Below, one piece after another: positions 58,110-64,000 of a DNA stretch of 64,000 nucleotides. A program made the position numbers and the translations under genes. Position 1 is the first letter of the stretch; each line of letters opens with the position of its first letter. The DNA is from [Bacillus] enclensis (GTDB lineage Bacteria; Bacillota; Bacilli; Bacillales; Bacillaceae_B): the NCBI RefSeq assembly GCF_001456935.1, contig NZ_KQ758483.1, positions 960,390-1,024,389 on the forward strand, read 5' to 3'. The notes under the pieces were generated by a model. That model was not told the origin of the DNA and did not search any database. It saw only the letters and a list, made by a program, of their open reading frames with translations.

Positions 58110-58304
58110 ATGAAGAAGTACTTGCTAAACGCACCAAAGCCTGATTTAATCACACTGGACTCTTTAATGGCAGAAATGATTTTGGATAAAGCTCTGCTTT
58201 TATTCCGAAAAGAGCAGATTGAGCAGAACATCGACCGGGCATTGCGAGACGGAGACAAGAATGAATTCCTGAGGCTGACCGGGGAGTTAAAAGCTATGAA
58301 CTAA
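58110..58304 (+). CDS. IDEAL-domain protein
   Basis: 64 residues. The domain centre AEMILDKALLLFRKEQIEQNIDRALRDGDKNEFLRLTGEL matches the IDEAL domain, a short helical module found in Bacillales (for example ComK-region and sporulation-related proteins such as YpiB and YpkP). Probable adaptor or protein-binding role. ATG 58110 follows AAGGAG by nine bases; the TTG at 58101 has no room for a site. A terminator is at 58333. Confidence 0.85.
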   Translation: MKKYLLNAPKPDLITLDSLMAEMILDKALLLFRKEQIEQNIDRALRDGDKNEFLRLTGELKAMN

Positions 58305-58332
58305 ATTATAGGCCGTTACTTGAAGGCTATTT

Positions 58333-58378
58333 AAAAGGGACGAGCCCAGGCTGCAGAGCCGGGCGCCGTCCCTTTTTA
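58333..58378 (+). terminator. Terminator of the IDEAL-domain gene
   Basis: AAAAGGGACG pairs with CGTCCCTTTT with an inner hairpin-forming loop, followed by TATG; the 3' arm itself ends in T5. Confidence 0.75.
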
Positions 58379-58417
58379 TGTGGTTGAAAACAGCCGGTAA
58401 AAGTGGCCGCTCCCGCG

Positions 58418-58825
58418 TCAGTTCGCTTCATTCACCTCATCACCTTGCCGATCGGCAGGAAGGGTCTTTATTTTTCTCACAAAATAATAATGTTTGTACA
58501 ACGCCAGTACAATCATTATGATCCTGACAAGCAGGATGTCCACGTACAGAACAGACAGCAAAATGAAGAAATCGGCCGTCAGATTGATCCGGATTTTCTC
58601 TTTAAGAGTCAATCCCTTCTTTTGAAGGAAGGCGAGGACATATTTATTGTATATTTTGGTTCCTTTAAACCATGCATCAATCCGCTTCGAACTTTTGGCA
58701 AAACAAAAAGCAGCAAATAAATAGAACGGACCGCCAGGAAGGACAGGCAGCACCGTGCCGGCAAGCCCAATTCCAAGCGATACGATCCCAAGCAGCATAA
58801 ACAGAATACTTTTTATCTTTTTCAT
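58418..58825 (-). CDS. YbaN/DUF454 membrane protein
   Basis: 135 residues with about three to four membrane helices. The N-terminal LGIVSLGIGLAGTVLPVLPGGPFYLFAAFCFAKSSKRIDAWF is the DUF454 signature. Members are inner-membrane proteins of unknown function, often near haem or iron genes; nothing nearby supports that here. The ATG follows GGGGAAATG. Confidence 0.85.
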   Translation of the reverse strand: MKKIKSILFMLLGIVSLGIGLAGTVLPVLPGGPFYLFAAFCFAKSSKRIDAWFKGTKIYNKYVLAFLQKKGLTLKEKIRINLTADFFILLSVLYVDILLVRIIMIVLALYKHYYFVRKIKTLPADRQGDEVNEAN

Positions 58826-58904
58826 AGATCATTTCCCCTACAATTGTCATCAATCCATTTATTCTATTTTAACTATAACAGGGATTTGTTGTTATTTGTT
58901 AAGG

Positions 58905-59287
58905 AGATTTCTGTTAAAGGGGGTTCTATTTGTGAGGTTTGGGGTGGTTTGGGGTGCGGCAGCCTTGGGGCGGGTTTTTGGTCGGCTTGGGATGAGAATG
59001 GGGCTGTATTTGGGTACTTTTGAATCTTGAAGCGGTGATTGGATCTGTTTTTGAGTACTATTTGAGTCTTTGGCGATGCTTGAGGGGATTGTAGGTACTG
59101 TTTGAATTTTAAGGCGGGGCTTAAGGGGGCTTTTAGGTGATTTTTTGAGTTTTTTGGGGCGCAAATATTACATATTTTGGATATTATTTTGAAATTGGCA
59201 GGTAATCTTTCGAAAAATGGATTTTTTCTTTCGATTTTGGGCCGGAATCTTCGAATTCACATCGATAATCTTTGAATTATACGATTA
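58905..59287 (+). repeat. G/T-rich intergenic element ending in a 21-bp-register array, copy 1
   Basis: 58905-59165 is strongly G/T-skewed on the plus strand, with recurrent TTTGGG, TTTGAGT and GCGGTGATT words. It is followed at 59204-59287 by four units in exact 21-bp register built on AATCTTTCGA. The rest of the 605-bp gap (58826-59430) holds only the terminator at 59373. Copy 2 at 63211-63671 has the same order and orientation, so the two bracket the ger operon. Confidence 0.7.
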
Positions 59288-59372
59288 ATTCCGCCACTTA
59301 CCCAAAATACCCAAACGCAAAGCTCCTTCTATTCACAAAAAAGCCTGCACCCTCCCCCTGATTCCTTACCCC

Positions 59373-59402
59373 AAAAGAGACCCACCCCCATGAGTCTCTT
59401 CA
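59373..59402 (-). terminator. Terminator of the ger operon
   Basis: On the minus strand AAGAGAC pairs with GTCTCTT around a long G-rich loop, followed by TTGGG. A modest terminator. Confidence 0.55.
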
Positions 59403-59430
59403 ATCAACATCTTCTCGTTCAACAGAAAAC

Positions 59431-60555
59431 TTATTCCACCACACCCGTCCTGACAATCGTAAAGTCGACCCCAACATTTACTTTCATATCTTTATACATG
59501 GAATGCCATTTTTTCCTTGTTAAATCAGAATGAGGGACGGAGCTGCGATACACTTCCCCAAATCCGAATACATCTGAACCAACCGATTGACAATTCTTGA
59601 TCAACTCTTCAATTTCCTTCTTCATGGATTCACTGATTTTTTCGTCCAGCAACTTCAGGTTTTTGGGGTTCGTCAAATCGATTGTTCGATTGATTTCCTG
59701 CAGCCGGGCATTCATGGAAATTTTTAAATCGAACTCATTCTTCTCTTGGTCTGCAAGTTGGATTTTACTTTTGCTTTTGATTGTATCGAGCGCGATGGCA
59801 ACTTGCGACGAAGAGTCTTGACCTTTCATCAAGCTTGCATTTTCCCCATTTCTGAGAATCATTTCAAAATTGCCTGCCTCGTAATGGTCATTTACCAATT
59901 TGACGTAGAATGCCTGCGTTGGTGTGATCGTCCCCACCATTTTGTCGTTTTTCAAAATGGCCATTCCGGCAATGCTGATGATGTCGTTTTCCATTTTTAT
60001 GAGCGGCAGGATCGGGTCGACGCCGACAGAATAATAATCATGTAGCATTTCATGGAGTGTCGGAGAAGGAATCGTTTCTCCCTTGATGTTCTGTTCTATT
60101 TCTTTAAATACATATTGCCCCGGGTCGGAGAATTGCTCATATTTTCGCCCGAGTACGTCACTCGCTTTCCCGTCCACCACAGCGAGATACGTCAGATCAC
60201 TGATAGAATGATCCCTGCTTAAGGTATCCGCCAGGTTGATGAGTCCGTCTTCCGCCACTTCCTTACTGTAAAGTGCCACGCGCAGCTGACCCGACATCAA
60301 CTTTTTCGGTGATTTCTGATTTGCCTTGATTCTTGCCCCTTTACTCGTTAATCCATCAGTTGAGATGACATTTGTGCTCTCCATTGATTTAGGATCTGTT
60401 TCCAGGATGAGCATCGTCGTGTGTATGCCTTCATCAAGTTTGTCATACCCTACTGTTGTGATCATCCCGATTTTCTCCAGAGTCTTTGGATCCGCACAGG
60501 AAGTTAGCTGCAGGACCATCAGGACAGCAATAATGGATATGCATATCAATTTCAT
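59431..60555 (-). CDS. GerC-type spore germination lipoprotein
   Basis: 374 residues, the C subunit of a GerA-family germinant receptor, exposed on the outer face of the spore inner membrane. The lipoprotein signal ends in lipobox LTSC (Cys about 20). KTLEKIGMITTVGYDKL and the second-domain LINLADTLSRDHSISDLTYLAVVDG are typical GerC (Ger(x)C) segments, with a final strand VNVGVDFTIVRTGVV. Start ATG 60555 follows AAAGGG. It starts 5 bp after the gerB-type gene ends. Third gene of the A-B-C operon. Confidence 0.9.
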   Translation of the reverse strand: MKLICISIIAVLMVLQLTSCADPKTLEKIGMITTVGYDKLDEGIHTTMLILETDPKSMESTNVISTDGLTSKGARIKANQKSPKKLMSGQLRVALYSKEVAEDGLINLADTLSRDHSISDLTYLAVVDGKASDVLGRKYEQFSDPGQYVFKEIEQNIKGETIPSPTLHEMLHDYYSVGVDPILPLIKMENDIISIAGMAILKNDKMVGTITPTQAFYVKLVNDHYEAGNFEMILRNGENASLMKGQDSSSQVAIALDTIKSKSKIQLADQEKNEFDLKISMNARLQEINRTIDLTNPKNLKLLDEKISESMKKEIEELIKNCQSVGSDVFGFGEVYRSSVPHSDLTRKKWHSMYKDMKVNVGVDFTIVRTGVVE

Positions 60556-60560
60556 ACTTC

Positions 60561-61661
60561 TCACCCTTTCTTCGTTACTTTCTTCTTAATGATGACAAGA
60601 ATGTACAAAATAACGGGATAGCAGTAGACAACGTAAAACGATATTTTCGCAAAATTATTACTTAAGGTGTTGATCTGTTCTCTAGTTACAAAAAATTGGA
60701 TGACGATAAACATAACACCTGCAAATATCCAAAGAAACCACTTTTCACTTTTTTGAAAGATTCTTCCCATCCCCCTTGCAGCAGACCACACATACAGCAT
60801 GAGATTCGGCAGGATGATGAGCATCCAAAATGTAATGGCCACATATTCAAAGCGCTCGATAAATGGAAGACGGACAATTTTAAATAAAGAAAGAGTGCCC
60901 CATACCGTCCGTCCAAGCTGTCCTCCGCTGAAATAAGTCAGCGATACGAGCATGATGATCAAATAGATGAGAGTCGTAAACGCCAATCCGATCTGTACAT
61001 ACAGATTGGTTTTCTTTTTTTCTTTCACAAAAGGGTAATAGGAATAAATGAGTTCAAATCCGATGACGGTGAAGGTCATTGCATAAGCCCCTTTTGCAAT
61101 TTCCAGGGCATGTGAATCAAACAGAGGAAATACATTTTGCCAGTTGGCGAATTTAAGCGGATAAGCAATCAGTGCAATTAACCATATCCCTAAAAACACA
61201 CTGAAAAAACTCACTCCGACAATGGTCCGGAAACCTCCAAGTGCCCCGTATAACACCAACATCAGCAACGTTATGGCAAGAAACCAGGTGGGAACCTCAG
61301 GAAATACCCACGCCTGGACTACTTCAATATAATTCCGGATGACCACAAGAAATGCACCCAGACAGTAGGATACGTAAACGAGATTGATAAAAGTACCAAT
61401 CCATTTTCCATATATATCACGCTGAATACCGTAAATATCTGAACTCTCATAATGACTTAAGGTTTTCACGATAACAAAACCGATGATGCTCGTTACGACT
61501 CCTGAAAGGAGGACGGACATCCATGCTCCGTGCTTTGCTTCAGCATAGATGATTCTCTGAAACCCCTGGACACCTACACCCAATTGAGCAGTATGAACAA
61601 TGAACATGACAAGGAAGGCGTTAATCAGGGACTGCTGAGGGGGATTGATGGATATTTTCAT
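60561..61661 (-). CDS. GerB-type spore germination permease
   Basis: 366 residues with ten membrane helices, of the spore germination/APC-like transporter group. The N-terminal QQSLINAFLVMFIVHTAQLGVGVQGFQRIIY and the mid-segment AKGAYAMTFTVIGFELIYSYYPFVKEKKK are typical GerB/GerKB features. The B subunit binds the germinant in GerA-family receptors. The ATG follows AAAGGAG; 27 bp after the A gene and 5 bp before the C gene. Confidence 0.92.
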   Translation of the reverse strand: MKISINPPQQSLINAFLVMFIVHTAQLGVGVQGFQRIIYAEAKHGAWMSVLLSGVVTSIIGFVIVKTLSHYESSDIYGIQRDIYGKWIGTFINLVYVSYCLGAFLVVIRNYIEVVQAWVFPEVPTWFLAITLLMLVLYGALGGFRTIVGVSFFSVFLGIWLIALIAYPLKFANWQNVFPLFDSHALEIAKGAYAMTFTVIGFELIYSYYPFVKEKKKTNLYVQIGLAFTTLIYLIIMLVSLTYFSGGQLGRTVWGTLSLFKIVRLPFIERFEYVAITFWMLIILPNLMLYVWSAARGMGRIFQKSEKWFLWIFAGVMFIVIQFFVTREQINTLSNNFAKISFYVVYCYPVILYILVIIKKKVTKKG

Positions 61662-61688
61662 GAGTCGTCTCCTTTCAGTTTAATTATT

Positions 61689-63182
61689 TTATTTCTCCTC
61701 ATCATACTTCTGGGAATCCAACGGTCTTGTCTGGAAAGGGCGCTTCGACGTCATCGAGAGCGGCAGCCGTATGATGCTATTCGTCCAATCCCTTAACCTG
61801 ACTGGATAAAATGGGGCCAGGAAAGGACTGCCCAGACTTGATTGCCTCAAGAGATGAATGAGCAGGAAGCAAAAGGCAAACATTGTTCCGTAAAATCCCC
61901 AAAACCCTGCCAGAATAATGATTGGAAATCTCAAAATCCTGATCACATTACCCATCATGAAATTTGGCGTTGTAAATGAAGCCAGTGCCCCAAGCGCCAC
62001 AATGATGATGAGGATATTACTGGTGAACCCCGCGTCCACGGCAGCAGTTCCGATAACGATACCTCCGACGATACCCATCGTTTGGCCCACTTTGGTCGGA
62101 AGCCTCGCTCCTGCCTCCCTCAACAGTTCAATGATGAATTCCAGCAGCAGTGCTTCAATGATCGGCGGGAACGGGACCCTCGATCGCGACTCACTCAACG
62201 GGATGAGGAGCGGCTGGGGTATAATTTCATAATGAAAGGTCAGGGAAGCAACATAGACCGCGGTGAAAAACACGGAAAGCAGCATCGCGATCATGCGCAG
62301 CATCCTAAAAAAGGAAGCTACCTGCCATTTGACGTTCTGATCTTCCATGCTTTGAAAATATTCGATAAAACTTTGAGGACACCCGATCACGAGCGAACTT
62401 CCGTCTACAAGAATGATGATTTTTCCGTTGAGGAGCCACGAGCACGCCCGGTCCGGACGCTCCGTCAGCACCATCAGCGGGAAGATGCTCATCGAGTTAT
62501 CTTCAATCAGCTGCATGAGGACCGAACTGTCCATAACTCCGTCTACAGAAATATTGTTGATACGCTGTTTGACCGTCTCCACCATCTCTTTGGATGCGAT
62601 ACCGTCTATGTACATAACTGAGATCGAAGTCCGGGTCTGTTCACCGAGAATCATCGATACATTGGTTAGGTCGGAATTCACTAAATAACGACGGATCAGT
62701 GAAACATTGGTAGTAAGGCTCTCATTGAATCCAAGCTGCGGGCCGATCACGATCGATTCATTTTCAGGTTTTGATAAAGCGCGCCTGTCAGTTGTTGGGA
62801 TCATGACAGAGACGACATTTGCGAATCCTTCAACATGAATCAGGACAGCCCCGCCGAGCAAAGCGATCACTGCTTTTTTCAATTCGGGAGTTTGTTGGAC
62901 ATCCCCAGAATTCATTTGGCTTTCCACGACCTTCGGCTCAACAGACGTTTCATCAAGTTGACCGAGAACATCACGATTGAACTTGTTTCCATCTATCAAG
63001 CCTTCTATATAAATGATGGTGAGATTAGGCTGCACATTGATGACCACCACATCAGAGCTGTTATGCAAACTTGTTTTGACCGATTCTATAAACTCCGATG
63101 AGGACTCAGCCAATTTGACTTCGTGCACATCGGTCTTTGTTTTCTTCTTATCGGGACTCTTCTTATTTTTCTTGAAAATCAT
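61689..63182 (-). CDS. GerA-type spore germination protein (A subunit)
   Basis: 497 residues. A soluble N-terminal domain (about 1-285) is followed by five membrane helices. The GerA hallmarks are DVVVINVQPNLTIIYIEGLID, ALLGGAVLIHVEG, LGFNESLTTNVSLIRRYL, RTSISVMYIDGIAS and ILVDGSSLVIGCPQSFIEYFQ. The membrane part carries SRSRVPFPPIIEALLLEFIIELLREAGARLP. It starts germination with the B and C partners after sensing nutrients. Start ATG 63182 behind AAGGGGG. The nutrient cannot be inferred. Confidence 0.93.
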   Translation of the reverse strand: MIFKKNKKSPDKKKTKTDVHEVKLAESSSEFIESVKTSLHNSSDVVVINVQPNLTIIYIEGLIDGNKFNRDVLGQLDETSVEPKVVESQMNSGDVQQTPELKKAVIALLGGAVLIHVEGFANVVSVMIPTTDRRALSKPENESIVIGPQLGFNESLTTNVSLIRRYLVNSDLTNVSMILGEQTRTSISVMYIDGIASKEMVETVKQRINNISVDGVMDSSVLMQLIEDNSMSIFPLMVLTERPDRACSWLLNGKIIILVDGSSLVIGCPQSFIEYFQSMEDQNVKWQVASFFRMLRMIAMLLSVFFTAVYVASLTFHYEIIPQPLLIPLSESRSRVPFPPIIEALLLEFIIELLREAGARLPTKVGQTMGIVGGIVIGTAAVDAGFTSNILIIIVALGALASFTTPNFMMGNVIRILRFPIIILAGFWGFYGTMFAFCFLLIHLLRQSSLGSPFLAPFYPVRLRDWTNSIIRLPLSMTSKRPFQTRPLDSQKYDEEK

Positions 63183-63210
63183 AATGGCCCCCTTCTGTCT
63201 TATCATTTTT

Positions 63211-63671
63211 GGACAATGTTATCAGCTTCGTCGAGAGCGGGTGAAAATATACGGTGAGATTGGATCGTGAGTGGGTTTATTTTTTTGATTTAGGATTGGA
63301 GGTAGTTGTGAATTGGCTTGGAGGCTTCGATAGGATGTAAACGGTGATTTGTGGACTGAAAAGGCATAACGATATTTGGGGAATGGAGCGTTTAAAAAAA
63401 GTGTGTTGCGGGATTGGGCATTGAAGACATGAAATGAAGTTTTGGTTTTAAAAAGGTGTATTTAAAAGGTGTATTTAATGGAAGTTTTATTATTTCAGTG
63501 AGGATTGGAGGCGATTTGAGGGTGTATTGGGGTTTCTAAGCGGTGATTTAGGCTGGTACGGGGCTGGTTACATTTGTCTTGGGAATTAATCTTTTAAATT
63601 TGAGGAGGAATCTTTCGAAAAACGGACTTATTCTTTCGATTTCGTACCGGAATCTTCGAATTCCTAAAGTT
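63211..63671 (+). repeat. G/T-rich intergenic element ending in a 21-bp-register array, copy 2
   Basis: The 560-bp gap upstream of the ger operon. 63211-63580 is G/T-skewed on the plus strand with words shared with copy 1 (GCGGTGATT, TTTGAGG). 63588-63671 carries four 21-bp units (phase points at 63591, 63612, 63633 and 63654). Copy 1 units 1-3 match copy 2 units 2-4 (AATCTTTCGAAAAA, TTCTTTCGATTT, AATCTTCGAATTC). The last unit is cut by the IS end. No gene is seen between. Confidence 0.7.
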
Positions 63672-64000
63672 AGTCTAAAAAGTGGACACACAAAGATGAT
63701 AATAGGGCATAACTATAACTATTATTAATAAGGACGTGTATCCATGGGAAAGTATTATACAAACGAATATAAAGAATACGTAGCTAAAATGGTTGCTGAA
63801 GAAGGTAGAAAAGGGACTGAAGTGGCTTATGAGTTAGAGATTCCTTATGCTACCATGATGCGCTGGGTCAAACTTTACAATGAGAAAAAGGCTGCTGAAC
63901 AATCCGGTGAGCACATCACTCCTTCCGAATTGGAAAAGTTGAAAAAAGCACACGACAAGGAACTCAAGGCCCTGAAAGAGGAAAACGAAATCCTAAAAAA
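63670..64000 (+). mobile_element. Left end of an IS3-family insertion sequence (partial)
   Basis: The end begins around 63670 (TTAGTCTAAAAAGTGGACAC), then a short leader and the OrfA-type transposase. The right end lies outside the window, so the terminal inverted repeat and target duplication cannot be paired. Confidence 0.65.
63744..64000 (+). CDS. IS3-family transposase OrfA (partial)
   Basis: The first 85 codons. The helix-turn-helix for end binding is visible: YYTNEYKEYVAKMVAEEGRKGTEVAYELEIPYATMMRWVKLYN (about 4-46), followed by the heptad leucine-zipper-like region (LEKLKKAHDKELKALKEENEILKK) typical of OrfA. AAGGACGTG precedes the ATG. In this family OrfA is made alone or fused with OrfB by -1 frameshifting; the slippery site is beyond the window. 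Confidence 0.85.
   Translation, partial: MGKYYTNEYKEYVAKMVAEEGRKGTEVAYELEIPYATMMRWVKLYNEKKAAEQSGEHITPSELEKLKKAHDKELKALKEENEILK

Noticed and set aside
58892..59164. A 90-codon minus-strand frame rich in Pro, Lys and Ser in the G/T-rich region
   Set aside because: Its length and composition follow from the G/T skew of the plus strand; there is no ribosome site and no protein-like pattern.

Overview
The window looks like chromosome from a low-to-mid GC, endospore-forming Bacillaceae, and I infer a Bacillus/Rossellomorea/Mesobacillus-type genome. The evidence is spo0M, a KinB-like sporulation kinase, a GerA/GerB/GerC germinant-receptor operon, a probable 6S-2-type RNA, HelD, an IDEAL-domain protein, strong AGGAGG-type ribosome sites, many TTG and GTG starts, and compact intergenic hairpin terminators. 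Most genes lie on the minus strand. All family names rest on motifs and sequence recognition; no search was run.

Layout: 1-4.1 kb holds a cut-off glycolate-oxidase FAD subunit with its GntR/FCD regulator, a probable overlooked 48-codon gene, spo0M and a cell-wall amidase. 4.3-14.8 kb is a run of mostly single genes: NIPSNAP, acetyltransferases, an SMC-like ATPase, a prolyl-4-hydroxylase-like oxygenase, a TauE/SafE transporter, a single-chain sigma/anti-sigma fusion, a PPP-type phosphatase, lipoproteins and small membrane proteins. 14.9-18.0 kb is a yndG-yndH-yndJ operon. 18.1-22.8 kb is a catabolic cluster (M20 amidohydrolase, YtcJ-type amidohydrolase, DUF3311 peptide, sodium/solute symporter), most of it translationally coupled. 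23.3-31.2 kb has an SDR, a nucleotidyltransferase, a MutS2 paralogue without the Smr nuclease behind an unusual structured leader, D-serine dehydratase and a metallo-beta-lactamase-fold hydrolase.

31.3-38.8 kb has a 20-bp-register intergenic repeat array, a Bcr/CflA exporter, helD, a candidate small RNA from a near-perfect sigma-A promoter, and a TetR-controlled ABC-2 transporter with two palindromic operators on its own promoter. 38.8-46.5 kb is accessory: an aminoglycoside-phosphotransferase-fold kinase, an orphan RsgA zinc domain, an XRE regulator built on seven 28-residue repeats, a DUF2268 lipoprotein protease and a second ABC-2 exporter. 46.7-58.8 kb contains methylmalonyl-CoA epimerase, an ABC-F protein behind an attenuator leader, a ferritin-like/cupin fusion, the KinB-like kinase, a 6S RNA next to ppiB, and several small membrane proteins. 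58.9-63.7 kb is the gerA-type operon bracketed by two directly repeated G/T-rich elements that each end in a 21-bp-register array; an IS3-family element begins right at the second array and runs off the window.

The most interesting items are RNA-level or architectural: the 6S RNA, the candidate C-rich sRNA at 35.36 kb, the ABC-F leader, the structured leader before the MutS2 paralogue, the sigma/anti-sigma fusion, the 28-residue-repeat regulator, and two families of phased intergenic repeats (20 bp and 21 bp). No CRISPR array, prophage, tRNA or rRNA gene was seen.
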